Positions 1-7,007 of a stretch of 64,000 nt of DNA are shown piece by piece. The stretch covers positions 95,940-159,939 of the forward strand of contig JAQVCA010000001.1 of assembly GCA_028690035.1 (NCBI GenBank). The letters run 5' to 3'. The position numbers were made by a program, and so were the translations under genes. The stretch's first letter is position 1, and each line of letters starts with the position of its first letter. Origin of the DNA: Comamonas sp. (GTDB lineage: Bacteria > Pseudomonadota > Gammaproteobacteria > Burkholderiales > Burkholderiaceae_C). A model generated the notes under the pieces. That model was not told the origin of the DNA. It was given only the letters and a program-made list of their open reading frames with translations, and made no database searches.

Positions 1-680
1 GCGGCGCTCAGCACATAGGGGCTGCTCTGGCGCTCTTGCAGCACCACGCAACCGTTGGTATTGCCCGGCACGCCCAACAAACTGCACAGCTGGGCCAGCA
101 GATCGTGGGCAAAGGCGGGCAGATCGGTGCGCTGGCACAGCACGGTAGCGGCATGCTGTACACGCTCTAGCGCCTGCTGGCCTGCCTGCAACTGGCGCAA
201 ATGGGTGTAGGCCGTCAGCGCACGGCGCAGGCTGGCAAACAGGCTATGCGGTTCGGCCCATTGGCTGGGGGCCACGCATTCGTCGATGTCGTAGCGCTCA
301 ATGCACTCCCACACCGGCATGGCATGGTGAGCCCCTACCAGCCACAGCAGTCGTACCGTGTGGTTGCCCAGGTCTTCGCGGATGTACTGCACCAGGGCCA
401 GCGCATCTTGCAGTGCGGGGACAGCATCGATCAGCACCAGCGCACAGTCGCCGGTGCGCGCCAGCAGTGCGCGCGCGTGCTCGACCGTGGCGGCCTGCTG
501 CACCGCGAGGGTGCGCCCTTGCACCTGCAGGCGCTGCTGTGCCAAAGCCAAAGCGGCCTGTGCCTGGGCGCAGCCGCCCACCAATAACACCTGCCAGCTG
601 GGCTGGGCCGCAGGGGGGATGGGCACCGCCGCGCCACGATCCCCGGCAAGGTGCATGTGCGTTTTATTGTCGTGTGCCAT
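1..680 (-). CDS. DUF3369-type response-regulator-like protein, partial (C-terminus beyond left edge)
   Basis: This reading frame is absent from the ORF track because it runs off the left edge; I translated it by hand from ATG 680 (an in-frame GTG lies at 686). It reads MAHDNKTHMHLAGD..., then a receiver-like fold (SWQVLLVGGCAQAQ ... CALVLIDAVPALQDALALVQYIREDLGN) and the start of a second domain. The wording YIREDLGN ... ERYDIDE and ...SLRRALTAYTHLRQLQAG matches the DUF3369 family, whose members usually end in an HD-GYP, GGDEF or kinase domain; that output domain is off the window. The receiver looks inactive. The acidic pair (normally VDDE) is GG, the Thr/Ser and Lys positions are lost, and only the Asp of LIDAV remains. 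The output function is unknown. Confidence 0.75.
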   Translation of the reverse strand, partial: MAHDNKTHMHLAGDRGAAVPIPPAAQPSWQVLLVGGCAQAQAALALAQQRLQVQGRTLAVQQAATVEHARALLARTGDCALVLIDAVPALQDALALVQYIREDLGNHTVRLLWLVGAHHAMPVWECIERYDIDECVAPSQWAEPHSLFASLRRALTAYTHLRQLQAGQQALERVQHAATVLCQRTDLPAFAHDLLAQLCSLLGVPGNTNGCVVLQERQSSPYVLSA

Positions 681-758
681 CGTCACATTCTGTTCGCGCT
701 GTCTGACGCTTGTGTGTCATGTTCGAGCGCCTGGGGGAGCGTTGCGGAGGGAAATTAT

Positions 759-832
759 TTTTTTCATAGCTGCTTTCGCTTGTTTTTATTGGTTTTTTCA
801 TGTTTTTTATAATCAAACCGTTGTCTGGCCTG
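759..832 (+). repeat. Dispersed repeat monomer (copy R1)
   Basis: The stretch catagctgctttcgcttg, followed by a T-rich tail with ggttttttcatg, matches the roughly 50-bp monomer found about a dozen times in this window. It lies in the AT-rich gap between the DUF3369 gene and the ogt stop, both on the minus strand. See the repeat finding for the family. Confidence 0.6.
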
Positions 833-1319
833 CCTCTAACGCTAGCAAATACTGTTTGCGCGCCAGCCCACCGGCATACCCCGTGAGCTGCCCCTGGCTG
901 CCGATCACGCGGTGGCAGGGCACCAGAATGGCGATCTTGTTCTGCCCATGGGCCTGGGCCACCGCGCGCACGGCCCGGGGCTGGCCCAGGTGCGCGGCCT
1001 GCTGGGCATAGCTGCAGGTCTGCCCCCAGGGGATGCGCTGCAAGGCCTGCCAGACGCGCTGCTGAAAGGCGGTGCCCACGCCATCCAGAGGCACATCAAA
1101 GTGCCGCCGCTGCCCAGCAAAGTAGGCGTGCAGCTGCTGCTCAACCTGGGCCAGCACCCCATGACCGCCGCTGTGCACGGGCCCGCGCGCCTGCTGCACC
1201 TGGGCCTGGGCGCGCGCCAGATGGGCTTGATCGGTAAAAGCCAGCAGGCACAGGCCCTGCGCACTGGCCAGGGCAAGCATATCGCCCAGTGGGGTGGCAA
1301 ACGTGGCAGCGTGCAGCAT
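813..1319 (-). CDS. ogt: Methylated-DNA--[protein]-cysteine S-methyltransferase
   Basis: This is a suicide DNA-repair enzyme that moves the methyl group of O6-methylguanine (and O4-methylthymine) onto its own cysteine. The active-site motif IPVCHR-type is present as LVPCHRVIG, followed by GYAGGLARKQYLLALE, both diagnostic of Ogt/AGT. The length of 168 aa fits the single-domain form without an Ada N-terminus. The ORF track starts 50 codons earlier (1469), but that extension is low-complexity and antisense to nothing conserved. I start at MLHAATFATPLGDML because the N-terminal domain begins there and cobO ends just upstream (26 bp). It is probably the last gene of the cobO transcript. Confidence 0.9.
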   Translation of the reverse strand: MLHAATFATPLGDMLALASAQGLCLLAFTDQAHLARAQAQVQQARGPVHSGGHGVLAQVEQQLHAYFAGQRRHFDVPLDGVGTAFQQRVWQALQRIPWGQTCSYAQQAAHLGQPRAVRAVAQAHGQNKIAILVPCHRVIGSQGQLTGYAGGLARKQYLLALEAGQTTV

Positions 1320-1345
1320 GGAAGTGGAAGATGGGGGCGGGGGGG

Positions 1346-1915
1346 TCAATCCTCGATGCCGCGCTGGGCAGGCACCCCGGCGTTGAAGGCATGTTTGACC
1401 TGGCGCATGTCGGTCACGGTGTCGGCCAGATCGATGATCTCTTGCGGGCAGTTGCGCCCGGTCAGGCACACATGCACGTGGCCGGGGCGCTGGCGCAGGG
1501 TGTCCAGCACCTCATCCACCGGCAGCCAGCCAAAAATCAGGGGGTAGGTGACTTCATCGAGCACCACCAGAAACTGCTCACCCGACAGGATGTCGGCCTG
1601 GGCCTTGGCCCAGCCATCGCGCGCCAGCTGGGCCGAATGCTCCAGGTCTTTGCTGTCCCACGAAAAGCCGTCGCCCAGGCCTTCCACACTCAGACCCACG
1701 CGCTCGGCCAGGCGGTGTTCGCCAAAGCGGGCGCTGGGCACTTTCATGAACTGATAGACCTTCACCGCCTTGCCCCGGCCCAGGGCGCGAAACGCCAAAC
1801 CAAACGCGGCGGTGCTTTTGCCCTTGCCATCGCCCGTGTTGACAATCACCAGACCACGGCGTTCGCCTTCGGGCTTGGTGTAAGGTTTTTCGGTGGGAGG
1901 GGCTTGAATTTCCAT
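1346..1915 (-). CDS. cobO: Cob(I)yrinic acid a,c-diamide adenosyltransferase
   Basis: CobO/BtuR/CobA adds the 5'-deoxyadenosyl group of ATP to reduced corrinoids in cobalamin synthesis and salvage. Visible features are the P-loop GDGKGKST at about residues 29-36 after LVIVNTG, the block VYQFMKVP, LVVLDEVTYPL (Walker-B-like) and the C-terminal CLTGRNCPQEIIDLADTVTDM with the family's GRNCP. The length of 189 aa is normal. It follows btuD by 124 bp on the same strand and completes a cobalamin uptake/salvage group. I saw no B12-box-containing riboswitch in the gap upstream. Confidence 0.93.
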   Translation of the reverse strand: MEIQAPPTEKPYTKPEGERRGLVIVNTGDGKGKSTAAFGLAFRALGRGKAVKVYQFMKVPSARFGEHRLAERVGLSVEGLGDGFSWDSKDLEHSAQLARDGWAKAQADILSGEQFLVVLDEVTYPLIFGWLPVDEVLDTLRQRPGHVHVCLTGRNCPQEIIDLADTVTDMRQVKHAFNAGVPAQRGIED

Positions 1916-2039
1916 AGCTTGATACGCGCACGGGGCAAGGGTTTACCTGCGATTTGGCAATTTTTAACAGTGCGCATTGTCACCGCATTTCGATACACAT
2001 CGGTGCATCAGGGTAGCTGAACCCGCTGCTGCGCCACCA

Positions 2040-2807
2040 CTAGCAGGGCAGCGCCAGCCACAGACCATCGACCTGACGCACCCGGATGCGCTGCGCAAAC
2101 ACCTGCTCCAGCGCGGCGTGGGTGCGGGCGTCGGCGGTCGGCCCCTGGTGCAGCACCCTGCCCTCCTGCATGACGATCAGGTGATCGGACTGCAACGCAA
2201 TGCCCAGCTCGTGCAAGACGCTCACCACCGTGGCGCCCTCGGCCACCAGCTGGCGTGTGGTGTGCATCCAGTCGCTTTGGTGCGGGGGATCGAGGTTGGC
2301 CAATGGCTCGTCCATCAGCACCACCTGGGCCTGCACCGCCAGCGCCCGCGCCAGCAGCACGCGCTGGCGCTCGCCGCCCGAGAGCTGGGCCACGGGGCGG
2401 TGGCGCAGCGCCCAGGCCTGCGTGCGCTGCAAGGCCGCCTCCACCACCGCGTGGTCGTGCGCGCTGGGCCCGGCCAGCCAGCCCTGGTGGGGCAGGCGCC
2501 CCAGCATGGCCACCTCGTAGCCGCTCAGGTCGGCCACCACCGCTTCGCCCTGCCCCAGCCAGGCCAGGTGCTGCGCCCGGCGGCGGGCAGGCCAATCCGG
2601 CAGCGGCTGGCCCAGCAGCTCGACCTGCCCCTGGCAGGGCCGCAGCCCCGCCAAAGCCTGCAGCAGGGTGGACTTGCCCGCGCCATTGGGGCCAACCACC
2701 GCCGTCCATGCGCCCTGGGGCACTGCCAATGCCACCCGGTGCAAAATTGAACGTTTTTCGGCAAAAACGCAGAGCTGGCAAGCGCTGATAGCTATGCTTT
2801 TTTTCAT
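2040..2807 (-). CDS. btuD: Cobalamin ABC transporter ATP-binding protein (BtuD/FecE type)
   Basis: This is the ATPase of the vitamin B12 importer. It shows Walker A VVGPNGAGKSTLLQ, the signature LSGGERQRVLLARAL and Walker B VVLMDEPLANLDPP in the right order, and 255 aa is a normal length. The track ORF runs to 3770, but everything upstream of MKKSIAIS is a shadow of btuC in another frame. ATG 2807 overlaps the btuC stop (ATGA), giving translational coupling. Oddly, the first roughly 20 codons (MKKSIAISACQLCVFAEKRS) lie in a copy of the dispersed repeat, so the repeat supplies the start codon and first strand of the protein. BtuD is favoured over iron-siderophore FecE because btuF and cobU/cobO are linked. 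Confidence 0.9.
   Translation of the reverse strand: MKKSIAISACQLCVFAEKRSILHRVALAVPQGAWTAVVGPNGAGKSTLLQALAGLRPCQGQVELLGQPLPDWPARRRAQHLAWLGQGEAVVADLSGYEVAMLGRLPHQGWLAGPSAHDHAVVEAALQRTQAWALRHRPVAQLSGGERQRVLLARALAVQAQVVLMDEPLANLDPPHQSDWMHTTRQLVAEGATVVSVLHELGIALQSDHLIVMQEGRVLHQGPTADARTHAALEQVFAQRIRVRQVDGLWLALPC
2752..2806 (-). repeat. Dispersed repeat monomer inside btuD 5' end (copy R2)
   Basis: On the minus strand the sequence reads catagctatcagcgcttgcc, then agctctgcgtttttgcc: the same monomer (AGCTGC-n-CGCTTG-n-tail) seen in intergenic copies. Here it overlaps the btuC stop and btuD start and is translated in frame. Confidence 0.65.
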
Positions 2808-3808
2808 GCCATTTCCCGCTGCTGACCACGGTGCATCAGCCACAGCAAATAGCTGCCGCCCAGCAGTGCCGTGAGCACGCCCACCGGCAGCTCCTGCGGT
2901 GCCAGCAGGCTGCGCGCCAGAATGTCGGCGCCCAGCAGCAGCAGCCCCCCCATGGCGCTGGCCAGCCACAGGCTGCGCCGGTAGGGCGCGCGCACCAGTC
3001 CGCGCACCACATGGGGGGCCGCCAAGCCGACAAAGGCGATCAGCCCGGTGTGCGCCACGGCGGTGCCGGTGGCCAGCGCCAGCACGGCAATCAGTGCGGC
3101 GCGCAACGGTGCCAGCGGCAGCCCCAGGCTGGCGGCGGTGGCTTCCCCCAGGGCAAGGGCATCCAGCACGCGCGCCAGCGTCCAGGCGGCAGCGCTGCAC
3201 ACCAGCCAGACTGCGGCCATCAGCGCGCAGGCGGGCCAGCCCACCAAGGCGGTGCTGCCCAGGCCAAATGCCTTCATGGGCTGCAGCAGGTCGGGGTGGC
3301 GCAGCTCCAGCACCTCGCGCAGCGCCCCCAGTACCACCCCGACCACCACACCGGCCAGCAGCAAACGCAGGCCGTTGTGCGCCCCCTGCGCCAACACCAG
3401 GGCCAGCAACACCGCCGCTGCCGCCCCCACAAAGGCCATGCCCGTCATACCCAGGTGCTGCAACCACACCAGCCCCGCCGCCGTGCCCAGGGCACCGCTG
3501 CCAGCCAGCAACAGCGCCAGCGCTGTGCCCAGCGCAGCCCCTGAGGCGCTGCCCAGCAAAAAAGGATCGGCCAGCGGGTTGCGAAACAAGCCCTGCGCCA
3601 CCGCACCGGCCAGCCCCAGCAGCGCACCGGCCAGCCAAGCGCCCAGGCTGCGCGGCAGGCGAATCTGCCAGAGGATTTGCTGGGTGATGGCGTCGTAGGG
3701 CGGCCACAGCACCTCCAGCCCCACGCTGCCCACGGCCATGCCCAGCAGCAGCAGTACGACGCTGGCCCACAGCAGCACAGGGCCCAGCCAGCGGCGCTCA
3801 TGGCGCAT
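2804..3808 (-). CDS. btuC: Cobalamin ABC transporter permease (FecCD family)
   Basis: This is a polytopic inner-membrane permease of the BtuC/FecCD type, 334 aa. Segments typical of the family are visible: RLPRSLGAWLAGALLGLAGAVAQGLFRNPLADPFLLGSASGAALG near the N-terminus and GLIAFVGLAAPHVVRGL ... LLLLGADILARSLLAPQELPVGVLTALLGGSYLLWLM near the C-terminus. I start at MRHERRWLGPVLLW (ATG 3808). The longer track start (3979) lies inside btuF and encodes nothing conserved. The 5' end overlaps btuF by 11 bp and the 3' end overlaps btuD by 4 bp, so btuF-btuC-btuD are tightly coupled. Confidence 0.93.
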   Translation of the reverse strand: MRHERRWLGPVLLWASVVLLLLGMAVGSVGLEVLWPPYDAITQQILWQIRLPRSLGAWLAGALLGLAGAVAQGLFRNPLADPFLLGSASGAALGTALALLLAGSGALGTAAGLVWLQHLGMTGMAFVGAAAAVLLALVLAQGAHNGLRLLLAGVVVGVVLGALREVLELRHPDLLQPMKAFGLGSTALVGWPACALMAAVWLVCSAAAWTLARVLDALALGEATAASLGLPLAPLRAALIAVLALATGTAVAHTGLIAFVGLAAPHVVRGLVRAPYRRSLWLASAMGGLLLLGADILARSLLAPQELPVGVLTALLGGSYLLWLMHRGQQREMA

Positions 3809-4664
3809 GGCGCGGGGCTTTCTCACGCAGGCACTGCGCCAGCAGGTGCGCGGCCTCGGCCATGCGTGGGCCAGGGCGCACCAAAATATCGATCTGCGCC
3901 GGGGCAAAACGGCAGATGCGCCCGTGCTGCACGGCCTGCAAGCCTGCCCAGCCCGGAACGTTCTGGGCACTGCCCTCACTCTGAATGATCACGTCGGGCG
4001 CTGCGCGCAGCACAAACTCGGGGCTGAGTTGCGGAAACGGCCCCAGACTGGCAGGTACCACGTTCTCGGCCCCCAAACGGGTCAGGATGGCACCAATGAA
4101 CGACTGCGGGCCGGCCGCAAAGGGGCCACGCCCCACTTCAAAGTACACGCGCACGCCACGTACCGAGGCGGGCACGCTGGCGGCAGCGGCGTCTATGTCG
4201 GACTGGATGCGCTGCCACAGGGCATCGGCCCCCTGCGCAGCGGGCACTTGCAGCACATCGCCCACGCGCTGCAGCAGGGTGTGTACCTCAGCCAGGGTGT
4301 CGGCATCCAGCGCGACGGTGCGAATGCCCAGGGCATGCAACCGCTGCACCGCCGGGGTCGAGCGCGACAGCAGCACCACATCGGGGCGCAGGGCCACAAT
4401 CGCCTCGATGCTGGGATCCAGCCCACCGCCCACCACCGGCAGCTGTGCGATGAACTCGGGGGGCCAGCTCGAATACCGATCCACCCCCACCAAACGCGCG
4501 CAGGCGCCCAGCGCGCACACTGCCTCGGTCAACGCGGGCTGCAAGCTGACGATGCGCTGCGGCGGCCCAGACGACACAACGGGCGATGCCTGCACGGCCC
4601 TCCCCGAACCCCAGCCGATGCTGCCCAGCACCAGCACCGCCAACAGCAGCCGCAAGGCGCTCAC
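3798..4664 (-). CDS. btuF: Periplasmic cobalamin-binding protein
   Basis: This is the substrate-binding component of the B12 importer. It has a Fe3+-siderophore/BtuF-like fold, recognisable by QRIVSLQPALTEAVCALGACARLVGVDRYSSWP, then LDPSIEAIVALRPDVVLL, and a C-terminal SPEFVLRAAPDVII. A hydrophobic export signal (ALRLLLAVLVLGSIGWGSG) precedes the mature part. The track start (4724) lies inside cobU. GTG 4664 gives a GTGA overlap with the cobU stop and puts the signal peptide at the N-terminus, so I prefer it (288 aa). A closely related siderophore-binding role is excluded only by the cob/btu context. Confidence 0.9.
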   Translation of the reverse strand: MSALRLLLAVLVLGSIGWGSGRAVQASPVVSSGPPQRIVSLQPALTEAVCALGACARLVGVDRYSSWPPEFIAQLPVVGGGLDPSIEAIVALRPDVVLLSRSTPAVQRLHALGIRTVALDADTLAEVHTLLQRVGDVLQVPAAQGADALWQRIQSDIDAAAASVPASVRGVRVYFEVGRGPFAAGPQSFIGAILTRLGAENVVPASLGPFPQLSPEFVLRAAPDVIIQSEGSAQNVPGWAGLQAVQHGRICRFAPAQIDILVRPGPRMAEAAHLLAQCLREKAPRHAP

Positions 4665-5305
4665 GCCGCACCGCCTTTGAGCACCAGCGGCAGGCCTGCG
4701 GCCATCAGCGTGACGCGCGTGCATGCCTGCGCCACCTGTTGATTGAGCAGCCCCAGCGCATCGACAAAAGCACGCACCTCGCGCCCCAGGGGGATAACGC
4801 CCCAGCCAATTTCATTGCCCACCAAGACAACCGGCCCTGGCGCATGTGCAATTGCTTCTAAAAAAAGAGCTGATTGCGCTTGCCAGTCTTGGTTTTCATG
4901 CCTTTTTTTTACAAAATCTTCAGCCCATGGGGCCTCGGCACTTCCCAGCGACGGGGCGGGCATCAGCCAGTTGGTGAGCCACAGCGTCAGGCAATCGATC
5001 AGCACCAGGCGGTGCTGTGCACTGTGGGCGCGCACCGCCTCTGCCAGATGCCAAGGCACAGATTCGGTCTGCATGCGGGGCACGCGCTGGGCGCGCTCTT
5101 GGCGATGGCGGGCAATGCGCGCCTGCATTTCGGCATCGGCGGGCAGCGCAGTGGCCAGCAGCACGGCTTGGTGGGCAGCGTCAGCCTGCAACCAGCGCTG
5201 GGCCAACGCCTCTGCGTGGCGCGATTTGCCGCTTTTTTGTCCACCCAGCACCAGCTCGGCCCCACGGTGCCCAGCCTCGGGGTTTTTGGTTGAAAACACC
5301 ACCAT
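4661..5305 (-). CDS. cobU: Bifunctional adenosylcobinamide kinase / adenosylcobinamide-phosphate guanylyltransferase
   Basis: CobU phosphorylates adenosylcobinamide and then attaches GMP during assembly of the lower cobalamin ligand. The P-loop GGQKSGKSRHAE (about residues 21-32), the basic block IARHRQERAQRVP, LVLIDCLTLWLTNWLM and VVLVGNEIGWGVIPLGR are all present. At 214 aa it is about 30 residues longer than the enterobacterial enzyme. Much of the excess is FVKKRHENQDWQAQSALFLEAI, encoded by an in-frame copy of the dispersed repeat between the NWLM and VVLV segments. It is the first gene of the cobU-btuFCD-cobO run. The 121-bp upstream gap has no recognisable B12 riboswitch. Confidence 0.92.
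   Translation of the reverse strand: MVVFSTKNPEAGHRGAELVLGGQKSGKSRHAEALAQRWLQADAAHQAVLLATALPADAEMQARIARHRQERAQRVPRMQTESVPWHLAEAVRAHSAQHRLVLIDCLTLWLTNWLMPAPSLGSAEAPWAEDFVKKRHENQDWQAQSALFLEAIAHAPGPVVLVGNEIGWGVIPLGREVRAFVDALGLLNQQVAQACTRVTLMAAGLPLVLKGGAA
4852..4913 (+). repeat. Dispersed repeat monomer inside cobU (copy R3)
   Basis: The sequence aaaaagagctgattgcgctt, followed by gccagtcttggttttcatgcc and a T run, matches the single-copy form of the repeat. It sits wholly within cobU and preserves the frame. Confidence 0.65.
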
Positions 5306-5409
5306 GCCTTTTCAAAAAAACCGGCCATTGTAGAAGGCCTAAATGCAAACAAAAGTATCAAGCCTGCACACAGACACCATCGGTATCACACCTGCAGGCA
5401 CAGCAAGCC

Positions 5410-5415
5410 TACAAT
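5410..5415 (+). promoter_or_regulatory. Possible -10 element of the zapB-like/zapA operon
   Basis: TACAAT lies 12 bp before the ATG at 5427. This would start transcription about 5 nt upstream of the start codon, giving a nearly leaderless mRNA. No strong Shine-Dalgarno is present, which agrees. No clear -35 was seen. Confidence 0.4.
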
Positions 5416-5426
5416 AACGCCCTTGC

Positions 5427-5639
5427 ATGACCACATCTTCACCTATTGACGCCCTGGCACCCCGTGTTGAGCAACTGCTGGAGCAATACCAGCAGCTGCA
5501 GCAGGCATACAGCGACCTGCAGGCACAGCTGGCCACCATCACCCAAGAGCGGGATTCTCTGCGCTTGCGCCTGCAGGCGGCGCGTGCGCGGGTGGATGCA
5601 TTGATTGAACGCCTGCCCGTCAACCAGGAACGACCATGA
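5427..5639 (+). CDS. ZapB-like coiled-coil protein (TIGR02449-type)
   Basis: This 70-aa protein is almost entirely heptad-patterned coiled coil (LEQYQQLQQAYSDLQAQLATITQERDSLRLRLQAA). Proteins of this length and pattern directly upstream of zapA in beta- and gammaproteobacteria are annotated as TIGR02449/ZapB-like and presumed to be division-ring accessory factors. Its stop overlaps the zapA start by 4 bp (ATGA), so the two are translationally coupled. The function is inferred from position and coiled coil only. Confidence 0.75.
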   Translation: MTTSSPIDALAPRVEQLLEQYQQLQQAYSDLQAQLATITQERDSLRLRLQAARARVDALIERLPVNQERP

Positions 5640-6073
5640 GCCAAGTCCCGGTCAAAATTTTGCAGCAGGACTATGTCCTCAGCTGCCCGGATGGTCAGGA
5701 GGTGGCACTGCGTGAGGCTGTTGCCAAAGCCAACCAGGCCATGCAACCTCTGTGCGAAACCGCTAAGGTGCGCACACGCGAACAAGCAGCGGTGCTGGTG
5801 GCGGTGAATTTCGCCTTTCAGAATCAAGCCCTGCAAAAACACATCGCCCAGCTGGAACAACAACTCACCCAGCTGGCGTTGTCGTCGGCAGCAGTGGCCG
5901 AAGCCCAGACCCTGCCCCAGGAAGACCTTGCCAGCACAGAGCGCATGCAAGCACTCTGTGAACGTATCGACGCAGTGTTGCACCCCAAGCGCATCAGCGA
6001 TGATCACGCCACGCACAGCCCTCCCCCAGAGTCCGTGCCTGAAGCTGGCCTTGCGCCAATCCAAGCGCCATAA
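5636..6073 (+). CDS. zapA: Cell division protein ZapA
   Basis: ZapA binds and bundles FtsZ at midcell. The N-terminal half fits the family: VPVKILQQDYVLSCPDGQEVALREAVAKANQAM..., then a long helix REQAAVLVAVNFAFQNQALQKHIAQLEQQL that forms the antiparallel coiled coil. At 145 aa it is longer than the usual 100-110 because of a low-complexity Pro/Ser-rich tail (about residues 120-145). It is followed by 6S RNA, the conserved zapA-ssrS arrangement of many proteobacteria. Confidence 0.88.
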   Translation: MSQVPVKILQQDYVLSCPDGQEVALREAVAKANQAMQPLCETAKVRTREQAAVLVAVNFAFQNQALQKHIAQLEQQLTQLALSSAAVAEAQTLPQEDLASTERMQALCERIDAVLHPKRISDDHATHSPPPESVPEAGLAPIQAP

Positions 6074-6112
6074 AACACCCGCAAGCTGCCATGCCTGCGG
6101 TGCTAGGGATGC

Positions 6113-6118
6113 TAAAAT
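6113..6118 (+). promoter_or_regulatory. -10 element of 6S RNA promoter
   Basis: TAAAAT, preceded by TG at the extended -10 position (gatgctaaaatt), lies 6-7 nt before the predicted 5' end of 6S RNA at about 6124. Confidence 0.5.
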
Positions 6119-6121
6119 TGC

Positions 6122-6299
6122 AACTGTCTGCAATCCCGTCGGGCTTTATATTGCCTTGAACCAATGCTCATTGAGCACGGGCTTGGAACATCGTCCAGCA
6201 AGCGTGAGCGTCTCGCGTCAGATGAACCCAATGCTGGTCTGACCTCGCCCACCTGAACCCCCGGTTCAGGTTGACGGCTCGGTGGTTTTGCAGACACCT
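6122..6299 (+). ncRNA. ssrS: 6S RNA
   Basis: 6S RNA mimics an open promoter and sequesters sigma70 RNA polymerase in stationary phase. Evidence: it lies directly downstream of zapA. The ends pair perfectly (TGTCTGCA at 6125-6132 with TGCAGACA at 6289-6296), closing a transcript of about 175 nt. The 3' half contains cacctgaacccccggttcag then gttgacggc, closely resembling the conserved E. coli segment around CACCTTGAACCAAGGGTTC. Exact ends are inferred from the closing stem. The gene converges on the TauE/SafE-type gene, whose stop is only 14 bp away. Confidence 0.85.
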
Positions 6300-6312
6300 C
6301 TGCCTGCTGTTT

Positions 6313-7002
6313 CTACGCGCACCACAGCGCCGGGCCATGCACGGCATCTAGCCACAATGCCCAAAGCGCAACGCCAACAAGCATCAAACCCGCTGCACGC
6401 GTCCCCCAAGCAGCCCGCCAGCGGCCTACCCTGCCCTGCAATACGCGCCACGCCACAGGCGCAATCCACAGCCACACGCCACTACCTACGCCAAAGGCCA
6501 GCATCGCCAATGCACCCGATGCGGCATTCGCACCCAGTGCAGCCACCAGCACTGCCGAGTACAACAACCCGCAAGGTAGTAAAGCCCAGGCCACCCCTGC
6601 AAAGACTGTGCCGCCAGGACGCTGCACCAAGGGCTGCACTTTGGCCCAAACGGCACGCCCGGCTCTCTCCAACCACTGTGGCTGCTGGCCCTGAAAGACC
6701 ATCAGCCCGCCCCAGAACAAAATCGCCAGATGCATCCCTGTCCAGAGCGGACGCAACCACGCCGTGCGATCAGCCAGCCAGGCGAGCTGACCAACAGCCA
6801 CTGCAGCCACCGCCCCCAACAGGCTGTAACCGAGCAGCCGCCCGGCATGAAAACCCAGCCACCCCCAATTGAGCCGCTGACCCTGCGCCAGTTTTCCTTG
6901 ATTGGCGACCAAGGCACAAGGCGCCGCACACATTGCAAGACAATGGGGCCCACCCGCGAGCCCCATGACCAATGCCGTCCACAACAAAGAAGCGAGAAAC
7001 AT
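6313..7002 (-). CDS. Sulfite exporter TauE/SafE-like (UreH/CcoH-region type) membrane protein
   Basis: This 229-aa protein has about six hydrophobic segments. The N-terminal GLAGGPHCLAMCAAPC motif (a GPHC..MC cysteine signature) is typical of the DsbD-like/UreH-type subset of TauE/SafE proteins found beside cytochrome oxidase, fnr and hemN genes. A second conserved block, VFAGVAWALLPCGLLYSAVLVAAL, repeats the P-C-G motif. Such proteins are thought to move copper or other metal ions, or reductant, for oxidase maturation; the substrate here is inferred from context. It follows hemN by 5 bp, so it is probably co-transcribed from the FNR-type promoter. Confidence 0.82.
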   Translation of the reverse strand: MFLASLLWTALVMGLAGGPHCLAMCAAPCALVANQGKLAQGQRLNWGWLGFHAGRLLGYSLLGAVAAVAVGQLAWLADRTAWLRPLWTGMHLAILFWGGLMVFQGQQPQWLERAGRAVWAKVQPLVQRPGGTVFAGVAWALLPCGLLYSAVLVAALGANAASGALAMLAFGVGSGVWLWIAPVAWRVLQGRVGRWRAAWGTRAAGLMLVGVALWALWLDAVHGPALWCA

Positions 7003-7007
7003 AGGGA

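Noticed and set aside
201-706. Plus-strand ORFs of 97-217 aa at the left edge
   Set aside because: They are shadows of the minus-strand DUF3369 gene, which the track omits because it is open at the edge.
2808-3770. N-terminal extension of the btuD ORF
   Set aside because: Lies in another frame of btuC; low-complexity Gly/Ala/Arg text. The ATGA overlap at 2804-2807 marks the real start.
5306-5426. Cobalamin riboswitch upstream of cobU
   Set aside because: I looked for a B12 box on the minus strand here and before cobO (1916-2039) and found none.
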